64,000 nucleotides of DNA from Hydra vulgaris (Eukaryota; Cnidaria; Hydrozoa; Anthoathecata; Hydridae). Below, in pieces: positions 20,035 to 30,565 of this stretch; position 1 is the first letter of the stretch, and every line of letters starts with the position of its first letter. The notes below the pieces were generated by a model. The model worked only from the letters and a program-made list of their open reading frames with translations, had not been told where the DNA came from and did no database searches. The stretch lies in NCBI RefSeq assembly GCF_038396675.1, contig NC_088921.1, positions 71,932,001 through 71,996,000 of the forward strand, in the 5' to 3' direction. The translations under genes and the position numbers were made by a program.

Positions 20035-20782
20035 ATTTTTATTTCAACCATATCTTTAACCATAATCTCATATCATATTTCAACCATATCTTTAACCATA
20101 ATTTCATATCATATTTCAACCATATCTTTAACCATAATCTCATATCATATTTCAACCATATCTTTAACCATAATCTCATATCATATTTCCACCATATCTT
20201 TAACCATAATCTCATATCATATTTCAACCATATCTTTAACCATAATCTCGTATCATATTTCAACCATATCTTTAACCATAATCTCATATCATATTTCAAC
20301 CATATCTTTAACCATAATCTCATATCATATTTCAACCATATCTTTAACCATAATCTCATATCATATTTTAATCATTACCCCAACCATAATCTCATATCAT
20401 ATTTCAACCATTACCCCAACCATAATCCCATATCATATTTCATCCATTAACCCAACCATAATCTCATAACTCATTTCAACCATTACCTTATCCATATTCT
20501 TATATCTTATTTCAACCATTATACTATCCATATTCTCATAAGTCATTTCAACCATTATACCATCCATAATTTTTGAGCTGATAATATAAAGAAAAATAAT
20601 ATAAAAAAAACAATTTCAAAATTATAAAATTAATTTATATTTGCTAACTTTACGTTATAACTAGATCATTAAAATTTGTAAAATCGAAGAATTTTTCAAG
20701 CTATAATTTCATAACTGAAATCTGATTGAGGTCCTACGCATAAATGAAATTTAGCTCAAGCGTAATAGTAAATTACTCCTTT
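20035..20782 (+). repeat. Polinton left terminal inverted repeat
   Basis: It matches 35345-35790 in reverse complement: the shared order runs from the minisatellite, through ACCATCSATAATTTTTGAGCT and AATTATAAAATTAATTT, to GTAAATTACTCCT at the inner edge. It is about 300 bp longer than the right copy because of minisatellite expansion. Its inner end overlaps the last codons of the fibre-like gene. Confidence 0.92.
20040..20575 (+). repeat. 36-bp minisatellite in the left inverted repeat
   Basis: About nine nearly identical 36-bp units (ATTTCAACCATATCTTTAAC, then CATAATCTCATATCAT) span 20040-20370. Degenerate relatives follow to about 20575, many with ACCCCAACC in place of ATCTTTAACC. The reverse strand is open by chance and would encode a 12-residue repeat. 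I do not call it a gene. Confidence 0.95.
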
Positions 20783-22091
20783 TAAATCAGAAAAACCTCC
20801 AGATTTCCTAACTTGCTCATCACCAGAGTTTATTGTTACTACTAATCTTCTACCATTAGTAACGCTAGGGATGGAGTCATTTTTACCAAAATTTCTGTAA
20901 AAAGAGATAGTAGTTGTAGAATCAATTTTTGGTTTTGATTGATACAATAGTCCAGATGATCTATTAGCAAATGAAGTAATATTAATTCCATTCCATAAAG
21001 ATAAATAAAAATCTACTAAACCAGATGAGCAGTATATACATCTGCTATTATTTTCGTATCCAGGAAATATTAAATTACTATAGTTATAGGATGTCCAACG
21101 TTGAATAACTGAGTCATTATTTTTAGGAGAATTGTTTGCGTTGTACATGGGTACTCTTGATTCCCACCAACTTCCAAATTTACCGATAACATGCATTCTA
21201 ATATATTTTAAATAAACACATTTCTATTACCTGCAGTGTTCAATAATATATATTCATTACCATAAGTTGTGTTCAAATATCTAAATGTGGATGAGTATAG
21301 TTTAAGATCTGAAATAAACGGGGGTATTAATGAAATAAAATTTGCTTGTTGTGTTGAACTTATTGTAATAAAAGGTTGAAACGAATATGTAAGTGGATTT
21401 CCAGTTTTATTGTTTAATTCAATTTTTAGATTAGTTTTAAATGGTAAATCAAGTGTAAAGTATCCTTCTAATTCAATATTAGAATGTATATTACAACCTT
21501 GTAAAGAGTTAGTATAAAATGGTCCACCAAGTGGAGCGAATAATAAATCACAAGCTAAACCTATAGTATTTATTCCTTTACTTCCTATGCAAAGCGTATT
21601 ATCTGCATATATCTTAATAAATACGTTACTTGATACACTTCCATTAGGATTTGTTCCTTTAAATTCTAACCATAGTTTTCTAAGAATACCATGACCACTA
21701 TTTTAGATAAAAATTGCTGTTCCATCAATACTTGTATTTGGTTCATCGGTACCTGTATTTGGTTCATCAGTACCTGTATTTGCTTCAAGAGTCTGGGATT
21801 TTACTCCCATGCATATTAAACTTGAATTTGGTACTATTTCTAAACTGCTAGGATTAGGTATTATTGTGTCAACATAATACTTTGTTGCAGTATCATTTGG
21901 ATTTGTAGGTTCTGCTACATTTATTTGTATTCGTGTAATTTGTTTGTATTCGTGTCAATATCACTAGTTGCATTATTTTGTCCATTTCTCCTAATGAACA
22001 TACTATCAGCTTGAGATGCTGTTAATCCATTTGAAACCACTCGACTTATAGTTCAATAAATTGTTGTACGTCCGAATTTATCAACAGGCAT
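20756..22091 (-). pseudogene. Polinton fibre-like protein with DUF2961-like jelly roll
   Basis: The start is taken as the ATG at 22091 (MPVDKFGRT). The first 100 residues resemble phage-type fibre shafts: FIRRNGQNNATSDI, then VAEPTNPNDTATKYYVD. A TGTDEPN tandem lies near 21745-21780. The body (about 21690-21390) has GHGILRKLWLEFKGTNPNG, FIKIYADN, LLFAPLGGPFYTNS and GYFTLDLPFKTNLKIELNN, spacing like the DUF2961 jelly-roll family. The C-terminal open part 20756-21196 holds GSWWESRVPMYN, LIFPGYENNSRC and SGLVDFYLSLW. Several frameshifts and stops (one near 22054) break it. Fibre role is inferred from the shaft-like N-terminus and terminal position. The last codons lie in the inverted repeat. Confidence 0.6.
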
Positions 22092-22133
22092 TTTATTTAT
22101 AAAGAAAAAAATTTTTTAACTTTTTTTAAAAAA

Positions 22134-22548
22134 TTACCATAGATTATTAATAATATTCTGAAAATCATATCCTTCATCTAGTTTTTTTAAAACATAGAGA
22201 CACAAATTTCCACAGAATGAAGTTTTCCAAACTGAACTCTATCACTATTATAAAAAACAGGGTCTTTTAAATAATTAACAATTTCAACTGGAGGTGGTAG
22301 TCCATACGAGTCAAAACTTTTTTTCACCGTCTTTGTACCAGCAAATCCAATGAAAACCCTATGTACTTGAATCTACTGTATTTAATATTCCACATTCTTT
22401 TCTTTTTGTTTTTTTGGGGTAATTGATCACTTACAAATACACCTTTAAAGTTTTTTTTTTTTAGTTTTTTCGCTGCTTGTAACAATTGACAATTTGTTAA
22501 AGGTTCATTAGGTAGAATTATTCCTTCAACATTAATAAATTTGTTCAT
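22134..22548 (-). pseudogene. Polinton adenain-type cysteine protease
   Basis: Virion-maturation proteases of this family cleave capsid precursors after GG-type sites. The start is the ATG at 22548 (MNKFINVEGI), followed by EPLTNCQLLQAAKKL and FKGVFVSDQLP. After a frameshift near 22400 the His motif FHWICWYKDG is read near 22345. After another near 22320 come FDSYGLPPP (Asp/Glu position) and TSFCGNLCLYVLKKL with the catalytic Cys near 22210; the chain ends at a TAA, 22134-22136. All three catalytic residues survive in nucleotide terms but lie in different frames. About 138 residues is the normal size in Polintons. Confidence 0.85.
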
Positions 22549-22567
22549 TTTTATAATATATAAAAAT

Positions 22568-22757
22568 TTATATATAGATTTGACTGTGATTGTAGTAACC
22601 TTTATATGGATCATATTTATCAATTTTTTGGCTATAATAGATGGAAAAATCTACATTGTTAATACAGTCTTCACCGTTCTTCACTGTCACTTCAATATTT
22701 GTAATGTTCTTTTACTGCTTTTATTATTTTATCAACTTCATCAATCTTATTTATCAT
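22568..22757 (-). pseudogene. Small Polinton ORF between polymerase and protease
   Basis: An ATG at 22757, overlapping the polymerase stop, opens INKIDEVDKIIKAVKEHY. After a one-base shift the chain continues as EVTVKNGEDCINNVDFSIYY and ends at 22568. About 62 residues, charged, with no recognised domain. The position between polymerase and protease suggests a real small gene rather than noise. Confidence 0.45.
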
Positions 22758-25700
22758 TCCTGCTGCCTAACATGTAGTGCCTATATGCTAATGTGTGTAT
22801 GCCATCTTCTAAAATAACTCTTTAATAATCGTCTGCACTTAATGCTATTTTATTGACCTCTTCTGTGTAAATTTCATGTGAATGTGATCTTATTACATTC
22901 ATTTTCCTAATTTGATCGACTTTATTTAATAAACAATGTTTATAATCTTCATGTGTTATATGATTTTTTACAAAATTTTTCTTTATTTCTTTACATTTTT
23001 TATTTTCTTTACCGTGTACTTTGTAGGAATACAATTTAGATCATAATGCTACAAATTCTTCAATTTGTGTTCCTCCAGACTCATCTTTAAACATTCCAAT
23101 TACTTTTTTATTTATTTCAACTTTGAATCCTACAAGTTCTATCGCTGGATGCTTTGGATCAAATTCACTTGTATCAAATTTGCTTTCAACATCTTCAGAA
23201 ATATCAGCATAAAAATCTTTTGTTTTTATTTCGTATGCTAAAGAATTAGTACCTGTAAATAATAGTTTTGCTCGATCAGAATATTTATTCTTTTTATAAT
23301 CGTAATGAAATTTGTACATTAGAGTTTTACTTAAATCTAAAATACACATGTCTAAGTAAATTGGTTTGTTATACATTAATTTGGTTCTCTTCATGTGAAT
23401 CGCTATTAAATTTTCATCAAATATCGTTCGACTCTCGAAGTTTAATCTTGAAGCTAACTTAACAGCTTCATTTCTATTCGTCACTAATCTAACATCAACT
23501 TTGTTCTCAATGTTCTCCATTGTTTTTCCAAATTCTGAGTTGTTCCTCAGTTTGAAAAAGCCTTTTTCAAAATTATTCTTTGCCTTGGTTCTTAGATTAG
23601 TATTTCGCTCAATGTATTCGCTTAACCAAGTTTTGTTGAAAACTTAGACCTCTATGAACATTTATGATCTTTAGACCTAATCTTTCATAAAATTTAGAAC
23701 TTTCATAACGGGTAACATAATTTTTCTTATTTTCCAAGTTAGCGACTAATTTTTCAACTTTATCAATATTTACTCTTTCAGGAGCAAGTGGGTAGTCATT
23801 ATGATCATCATGCAGATGTTCAGGATAATTTAAATTAACTTCTAGTATACATGGAATCGATTTCCAGTTTTTCAACTCATCTTCATCCATTCATTTAAAC
23901 TTATGTGTTGGAAGTGGCTTACTCATTGCCCATCCATATAGATTATTAGCGTCTAGATATTGGATAAATGTTGATTCTTTGCTTTTGTCATATGCGTCAT
24001 TCATGTACTTATCATTAGATGTTCCTAATCTGTTCGATATCAAACTGATTCAACCTCTTATTTCTTTCTTTATCATTAGTATCATATCGTAATCACTCAA
24101 CAGTTCTAATTTTACTTTTGTTTTCTTCAATGCTGCATCCCAAGCTAATCCTGGTGGTGTAAATACCAAGCCGGATCTAATTTATAACTTTTAATGCAAA
24201 CATCTCTAAATTTTTCAAAAACATCTGCTAGTAAAAGTACATCTGAAACGTTGTACAAATTATGATAATCTTTAAATGATTTACATTTAAATTCGTTCCA
24301 TACAGTTTGTGAATGTGAGTAATCATCATCACTAATATCTTCATCGTTCAATTTAGAAAAGAACGATTCTTTTGTGGGTAATTGGGTTTCATTAAATTTA
24401 TCTACAGAGTCTACCAAATCATATGGGTATACGCCTTTTTTTAGTAATAAATCTAATTTTTTTTCTGAATATTTTCCGATTCATTTACCGATATTTTTAC
24501 ATCACTCTTTTGATAAATTTTTTGATAAAGAATCTAAACTAGAAGGCATAAATCTATAACTGTCTAAGAAACAAATCTGATGCTTTATTTCAACACTCTT
24601 TCACAAACTCTCCAACTTTAATCTCTCTAGAAAAGCTAAAATACTTTTCTTCGTTGTTTGGGATACAGCTCAATTTACCTCCTGATAATTTCTTTATAAA
24701 TAAGTGAGAATCAAAACCAGATAAATTTTGAAACAGTACTGGGAAGAAATCTGGAATTTTATATTTTAAATTACAACTATTATGAGCAGCACCTCTATAT
24801 TTTCCAGTAATGTGACAGTGATCACGTACTTTAGCATTATCCAAATCTTTTCCGCAAATGTGACATTCAGTTGCTGCATCGAAATCCTTCTTATTTTCAT
24901 GTGTATATACAATATTCTTTTTAAATTTAATCCTATTACAAATTTTTATGATATCTTCTTGTAATATGTCAACAAATATTTGTGCAACATCATCCATTTC
25001 ATTACTTGCAGTAAATGAAACTGGATTGCTATGGTAAAAACTTTCATCGAAACATTTAATGTAGTAGCAGAACGAACTTGGTATATGCTTTTGATACTGT
25101 TTAGTATAGGACTCATTAGGATTAGGTTCACAAGTACTGATAGGTTTGATGAAACTTTCAAAGTCAGCATATACTACAAATGGTACTCTCATCAATCTAT
25201 TGTGATTAGTAAACTGCATTGCCGATTTTGGTGGTGGAAGATCATTGCGTACTGAATCATGTGTATTGCAATACACATTGCAATGTTTAGATAATGATTC
25301 TTCAGAATTAAACCCAAGTAAGCAATTTCTACAATAGTGAATAGTACATTTTATCTTGGATGTTTGTAAAGAAAGCAGTCTGCTTAAACTTTTTATTAAG
25401 CAGTAATGGGTAGATCCTTCGGATCCATAAGAATTCGTTTCACTATTTGAGATTAATAATAAATCTATTAAATGCTGACGATCATTATTCTTTGAAATGC
25501 GTAAAGGATAAACTGAATTCTCGTATCTTTATAAATTCACACATATATCTTTATTGTTATTCTCAAATTGCGTAACTTGATTTAAAGATACTGGAAATTC
25601 TATTTTTTTCCCAATTAATTTTATTAGATTGTATTATAAGCTCTTTATCAACTCTTTCAGGATTTTTATCTTTAGGATTTAATGCTCTTGAGACACACCA

Positions 25701-26569
25701 CTTAAAGCATTCGTTATCTTCATTTTTTGTATTAATGATTGCCTTTTTAGTTGCTAAATTTTTGTCAAGTGGAAAATAAGATTTAGCTTTAAGAGGATTA
25801 TAGTCTATAGTATTTATATTTTAACAGAAACATTTATCTTTTTAACAGAAACAAATCTCCAATTTGACCCTAGCTGTTAAAATAATGATAAATTTTCTAA
25901 AATTCTCAAATTTGCTGTTTCATAAAACTCATCTAAATCTGTTGATTCGAATACAACAGTACTCTTCATTGTAAATGGAACAGTTGTGGTTATAGTTTCT
26001 CCTGTTGTAATATTAGTTTTCTCCTTTTCAAAAGTGAGAACTATATTAACTTTTGATTTTCTATTTTCTTTAAGTATTTTAATTGCACTTTTTTTAGCAG
26101 CATTCATGAAAGATATAGCATCATATCCTTTAATTCCTTTAACTGAAAACTGATTCGTTACATTCTTAACAGCTGATTGGGATAATTTAAATTCTATCGG
26201 ATTTCTAATTCCATATTTTTGATACAAATTTGAAACTGTAGATTTTAATTCATCAAATTTTTTATTCACAACCTTTTTAATTGGTTCTGGAAGATATGAT
26301 AAAATCCAATCTGAAAGAGAACTAATCTTTTTATTTATTTCTTTTCTAGTTTGTGTAATAGGCTGAAAAGGTGACAGAGCTAAATTTGTTGATTATATAT
26401 CTGGAACAGGCTCATCAAGTAGATACTCCGAATCCATCTGTTCAACTGATTGCATCGGTGTGTGCGCTAACGCTCTTATGAGATCATCTTTTCTCATACT
26501 ATAATAATATTTAATTTTTCGCTCTTTTGCGATTTGTTTTAATTCTTTTACCGTTTTATTATTTTTCAT
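22747..26569 (-). pseudogene. Polinton protein-primed DNA polymerase B
   Basis: The Polinton replicative polymerase. From the ATG at 26569: a SAP-like N-terminus (TVKELKQIAKERKIKYYY), EYLLDEPVPDI, a stop, an N-terminal domain (open 25877-26269), CFKWCVSRALNP, a zinc-finger block (HYCRNCLLGF, near 25330), exonuclease I VYADFES (about 25170), an inserted endonuclease-VII-like CHICGKDL...DHCHITGKYRGAAH (about 24860-24780), exonuclease II NLSGFDSHLF, exonuclease III NVSDVLLLADVF, polymerase motif A YLDANNLYG, KNNSEFGKTMEN, and motif C, which reads FTGTNSL instead of FTDTDSL near 23255. It ends EDGIHTLAYRHY at 22747. There are many stops and frameshifts. About 1,270 codons. Confidence 0.93.
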
Positions 26570-26696
26570 TTTTATATAGCAAGATATTTTTTTTTCATTT
26601 TCATTTTCTTTAAATGATTTTTCAAAATATTTTTTCTTTTCAATATTTCATATGTAAAGTTTCATATAAAATTTAAATACATCCTCATCCTCCATA

Positions 26697-26880
26697 AGAA
26701 TTAACAAGTAGCATTTCGATATTTTTCAATCTCCTGCTCTTTTGTAATTGTCAATGTTCTATATATAAAAGGTTCAGGGGTTAAAATTTCTGATGATGTT
26801 ATATCTGGAATAGGTTCATCTAGTAGATACTCTGTATCCATGCGAAGTAGATCCTTCGGATCCGTGTAAATTCTTCAAAT
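26697..26880 (-). pseudogene. Partial second copy of the polymerase-leader motif
   Basis: The minus strand reads MDTEYLLDEPIPDITSSEIL then FIYRTLTITKEQEIEKYRNA and stops near 26707. Its first 13 residues nearly repeat MDSEYLLDEPVPDI in the polymerase leader about 400 bp away. It is probably a duplicated 5' segment of that gene, or a tail of a separate short gene. It starts inside a GATCCTTCGGATC palindrome. Confidence 0.5.
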
Positions 26881-26881
26881 T

Positions 26882-27304
26882 TTAAGATATTCTATATCCA
26901 TTTTTGTATGACACGATTTTTTTTTTTAGTTTTTCAGAATTTATTATTTCAATTTTATAACCATTATCAATTCTCCCATCACGCATTGAACTATATAAGG
27001 ATTTATATACTGTTTCTTCTCCTGTTTCTATGTTTGTTAATTTAATAGTGACTGGTTTTTTCTTAATTGTTCTTAATCTTTCATATTTTGGATCTATTTC
27101 TTTTTTCTCTTCTTTTACTGGATGTATTCTAGGTCTTCCAACTAGTCTTTTCTCATTTACTTTGCATGGATCCGAAGGATCTTCTTCTTTTAATGGATGT
27201 ATTCTAGGTCTTCTAACTGGTCTTTTCTCATCAGTTGCTTCTTTTGTTTTTGACATGATTGATTCTTTATCTATCAACCCATTATCTACAGCAATCATTA
27301 ACAA
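26882..27304 (-). CDS. Polinton AT-hook / NUMOD-like DNA-binding protein
   Basis: An open 140-codon frame. I favour the internal Met at about 27256 (MSKTKEATDEKRP) because the first 16 codons look non-conserved. Two AT-hook-like cores, RRPRIHP and GRPRIHP, are each followed by an acidic-basic KEE block. The C-terminus has KPVTIKLTNIETGEETVYKS then LYSSMRDGRIDNGYKIEI, like NUMOD1 modules seen in homing endonucleases. It probably binds AT-rich DNA. It is one of the few Polinton frames here without a visible break. It could be a packaging or regulatory factor; the sequence does not decide. Confidence 0.65.
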   Translation of the reverse strand: MLMIAVDNGLIDKESIMSKTKEATDEKRPVRRPRIHPLKEEDPSDPCKVNEKRLVGRPRIHPVKEEKKEIDPKYERLRTIKKKPVTIKLTNIETGEETVYKSLYSSMRDGRIDNGYKIEIINSEKLKKKIVSYKNGYRIS

Positions 27305-27467
27305 TGTAACATAATTTTTAGATGTTAGTGAAATGTTTTTTTCTTATAACAACTTCTGCAAGTTTTCTCTTGTATTTTTATTATTAAAATTGCATTTTTA
27401 TTATATAAAGATATGCATTTTTATTATATAAAGATAAAAAAAATTTTTAAATCAATTCAAAAAAAAG
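27305..27467. other. Short AT-rich intergenic gap in the Polinton
   Basis: AT-rich, with a direct repeat of GCATTTTTATTATATAAAGAT (two copies, near 27390-27436), between the AT-hook gene and the capsid gene. Confidence 0.6.
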
Positions 27468-28749
27468 TTAATAAACAACGTTCAACTTTTTTCCGTCTGA
27501 TTGAAAGTGTAAAAACTTATCCGATTTTACAACAGCAAATGCTTCAGTATCTGCTGGAACAGCTGCATTAAATGTTGCTTTAATTTGTACATCTACTACT
27601 GATGATTTTAATTTTTCTGATTGTCTACTAACATCAAAAACCATAAGTGGGTATAAATCTTTATAGTCTGAAGGAGTTATGATGCTTTGTGTTATCAAAT
27701 CGTTCATTTCATAAAATTTTTCACTAAATACAGATGCATCTCTATAGGCTCTTGAAAATTGATGATTTGGAAATGATAAGTTATAGTCAACAGCTGGATA
27801 TCTTTCTTGATTAAGCATAATGTACATATTTTTTAAGTCACAATGATCAAATATCGAAGAAATAACTTCTTGATTTCCATCCTTATTTGTTTGGAATCCA
27901 ACAATAATGTATCTTGGTTTTTCTAGAGATGTCTTTACGCTAAGTCTCCAAGAAAACGTTGTAGATTGTGGAACAGTTATAGTATCACGCTGCCTTGCGC
28001 GAAAAGTTACTGGAAGTGTCGCTTTTGATTCAATACTTTTATAAAAATTAACTCTCTCTAAATCTGATGGAATCACATGTGGCATGAACAATGATATTTT
28101 ATCAAGATTAACTTTTCCTGCAGCTGCAAGAGCGTTTCTAAAAATTGCTTCGGTATCACCTTTCTAACAAGAGTTGGTGTATGTTTAAATCTGTAAATAA
28201 CTTTGTTGTAATCATTGCAGAATCCAAAAATGTGATTAGAGGTATACAAAATGAAAATGTTCCCTTTGTAGTGGGTTTCTGAATTATGTATGCTTGTCTT
28301 AATGTAAACCCTTGGTTATCAACTTTTGTTGTTGAAGAATCTTTATACCACAACTGATTTAATCCTTGTGCTAATTGAAAGTCATTTGGGTATTTAAGCA
28401 TTCCTAACATTGTTGTTGCTTGACCTGGATAATAAACTGACTCTATTTCTTGGTTTGATAATTGATATGATATTTGACTATATAAGTGCATAATACCATT
28501 ATTTGTGAGTGACACTACATCTGCATTAACATAAGCTGTCCCATCAAGTTTAAGAAGTCTTCCTTCAAACAAGAGATAATCCTCAGATGAAAGTGTGAAC
28601 AAATCTTATTGTTCAATGTTAATTCTAATATCTCCAGCGCTATTTAGATTTGTGCGAGCTAATAATTTATATTCATGGAATTCAAATCTTTCAATTCCAT
28701 CATTCACAGTTGGGATTTCTGTAAAATTTAATACATCAGAAGTTGCCAT
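27468..28749 (-). pseudogene. Polinton double-jelly-roll major capsid protein
   Basis: The start at 28749 (MATSDVLNFTEIPTVNDGIE) gives an N-terminus that reaches a stop near 28607. It continues in the same frame (28156-28602) with FEGRLLKLDG, NNGIMHLYSQISYQLSNQEI, SVYYPGQATTMLG and GTFSFCIPL. A frameshift near 28220 is followed by HTPTLVRKGD-like sequence, then the second open stretch 27468-28091: PRYIIVGFQTNKDGN, FDHCDLKNMYIMLN, YPLMVFDVSRQ, and a C-terminus ending GKKLNVVY. About 427 codons, the usual MCP size in this Polinton group. It would form hexagonal capsomers; one stop and one frameshift make this copy unusable. Confidence 0.8.
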
Positions 28750-28798
28750 TTTTTATATATAATTTTTTTTTTTTTAATGGAAAATAAATTTAAAAAAA

Positions 28799-29256
28799 TT
28801 AAGCCAATCGAAGACCGCGGCCTTTTTTTACTACATCTTCTATCCTTATAGATTTGATTTTATTGCAGACCCCATCATTATATTATTTATATTTAGTATA
28901 ACTTCATCAGCTTTTTTATTTAAATTTGAGATTATGTCATTAATTTTAATATTAATGACTGTTTTTGGTTGTGAAACTTTAGTAGATGCTTTTCTAATTA
29001 ATTGTTTTCCTTTTTCAACTGCAACATCTTTAGCAGCTTCTATTGCTGATGTTGAAAGTTCTTTCCCTGCTGATTTAGCAGCAGTTATTGCAGTTTTTCC
29101 TAAATCGCTAGCAGCTAACCTCTTCAACATAGCTGATGACACTCTTGCTACATTTGATGATGCTGCTCGTTTAAATAAATTTATTAAACTGTCAAGTATA
29201 CCACTTCCTCCAACAACTTGCTTCTTAACATATCTCTTATTTTTAACAAATAGCAT
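28799..29256 (-). pseudogene. Polinton small Ala/Lys-rich virion-type protein
   Basis: The open part 28846-29256 starts MLFVKNKRYVKKQVVGGSGI, where VVGGSG resembles an adenain-type GG cleavage site, then a long Ala-rich amphipathic stretch (LFKRAASSNVARVSSAMLKR, SAGKELSTSAIEAAKD). After a one-base shift near 28860 it can be extended to end KKGRGLRLA at 28799. It probably acts as a minor core or membrane-active structural protein, judging from composition and the GG site; this is inference. Confidence 0.5.
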
Positions 29257-29325
29257 TTTTATGTACGCAATTTTTTTTATTTATTTTACTCATATTATCA
29301 TATTCATATTATCATATTCATGTTA

Positions 29326-30213
29326 TCATATTGCTAGATTATTTTGTATTGCTTTATACTGATCACTATTCATAATACCTTGTCTTAACAATTCATCACA
29401 AATTGCAACGGCTTCATTTCTTGATCCAGTATTACCTGCTCTCCATGCAGCTATACATAATTCAAGCCTATCAAGGAGTGCAATAGGATCGTTAGGGAGA
29501 ATTATTGGTTCTATTCCTGTTTCTATTCTTCTTCCTATTCCTGTTCCCTTTGATTCAAGCTTTCTAGTTCTCTTTAACTCTCTCCAAATGGGAGCTATTA
29601 TTTCTTTGTTATTTTCACTCCGAGATGACTTTGGTTTTTCTGAATCAGTAGTAATTGCATCTGTTTGTATTATTATATCTCGATAATTGTGAAGATCATC
29701 TATATTATATATTTCCTTATTAGGATTAGACTTTGTTAGTAATTCCCAATGACCAGGAGTACCAATGTATTTTATTCCGTTTATATCTATATCATCATTA
29801 TTAATTAATATTGGAACTTTTCCTAGAAAAAGTTTACCCTCTTCAGAATGTATTCCAAATGTAGTGTCTGTAGACTTTTTACTATAAGTATACATCCTAA
29901 GATAGTCTGTTGCAATTTTTCCCATTTTTAAAAATTCATCAGAAGGCATTATTTCTTTAGATCCATAAATAAGTATTTCATGATATGCATTTGAAAAGGT
30001 AAGAGCAAATTGATTAGCTTGATCTTGCAATTTAGATATATCCTCCTCTATTCCAGATTGACTATCAATTAATGGCTTGTACAATTTTGACAAGTCTATC
30101 TGCAAATTAGAATCTCCAATCTTTTCACTAAGATCATTCTGCTGTATTCTTTTTTTACTCTCTGATAATTCTTTTACAATTTTATCTCTCTTTTCAGTGT
30201 TTGTAATTTTCAA
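29326..30213 (-). CDS. Conserved Polinton protein (DUF8207-like)
   Basis: An intact 295-codon ORF. N-terminal charged coiled-coil region (KITNTEKRDKIVKEL, LSESKKRIQQ), then a globular part with IPMSDEFL-type SKEIMPSDEFL and the hallmark IKYIGTPGHWELLT at about residue 150. The C-terminus has PNDPIALLDRLELCIAAWRA, then GNTGSRNEAVAICDELLRQG. I recognise the GTPGHWELLT plus AGNTGxRNE pattern as a recurrent family in cnidarian and insect Polintons, from memory called DUF8207. Function unknown. The frame is unbroken, unlike its neighbours. Confidence 0.6.
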   Translation of the reverse strand: MKITNTEKRDKIVKELSESKKRIQQNDLSEKIGDSNLQIDLSKLYKPLIDSQSGIEEDISKLQDQANQFALTFSNAYHEILIYGSKEIMPSDEFLKMGKIATDYLRMYTYSKKSTDTTFGIHSEEGKLFLGKVPILINNDDIDINGIKYIGTPGHWELLTKSNPNKEIYNIDDLHNYRDIIIQTDAITTDSEKPKSSRSENNKEIIAPIWRELKRTRKLESKGTGIGRRIETGIEPIILPNDPIALLDRLELCIAAWRAGNTGSRNEAVAICDELLRQGIMNSDQYKAIQNNLAI

Positions 30214-30229
30214 AAATTACATTTTATTT

Positions 30230-30335
30230 TTATATAAAAAAGATTAAAAACACAACATAAACTTTTATGCTGTGTTTTATGTTTTACGTTTTACGTTACG
30301 TTTTATGTTTTACGTTTTACGTTACGTTTTATGTT
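30230..30335. repeat. ACGTTTTA/ACGTTACG short repeat block
   Basis: A block of GTTTTATGTTTTACGTTTTA units occurs twice, in an intergenic gap after the small ORF at 30336. Confidence 0.85.
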
Positions 30336-30541
30336 TTACGTATAAAGTTTATTTCTCTCATCATCACTACAAGTTGATTGTATCTGAAAGTTTCCATAAT
30401 CAGTGATAAATATAGATTGACTTCCTGAATCAACAATAAAACCTCCTTTTCCAAATCCAAGAAGTTCCAAATATTTTTTTTTTAATTCAAATCTCTTTTA
30501 CGTTTACTACATTCTAAAAAGAACGGATATAAATGTCGCAT
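30336..30541 (-). pseudogene. Small Polinton ORF, frameshifted
   Basis: An ATG at 30541 reads MRHLYPFFLECSKRKR. After a one-base slip in an A-run it continues FELKKKYLELLGFGKGGFIV, then SQSIFITDYGNFQIQ, and stops at 30336. About 67 residues with a Gly-rich loop. It matches no family I know. Confidence 0.4.
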
Positions 30542-30565
30542 ATCTTATTATTTGTCAATAAAATG

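Noticed and set aside
20039..20359. A 106-codon minus-strand ORF with a 12-residue repeat
   Set aside because: It is the translation of the 36-bp minisatellite in the Polinton TIR. The unit length is a multiple of three, so it stays open by chance.
24782..25255. Plus-strand ORFs over the polymerase
   Set aside because: Shadows of the minus-strand PolB gene. The minus strand carries all polymerase motifs.
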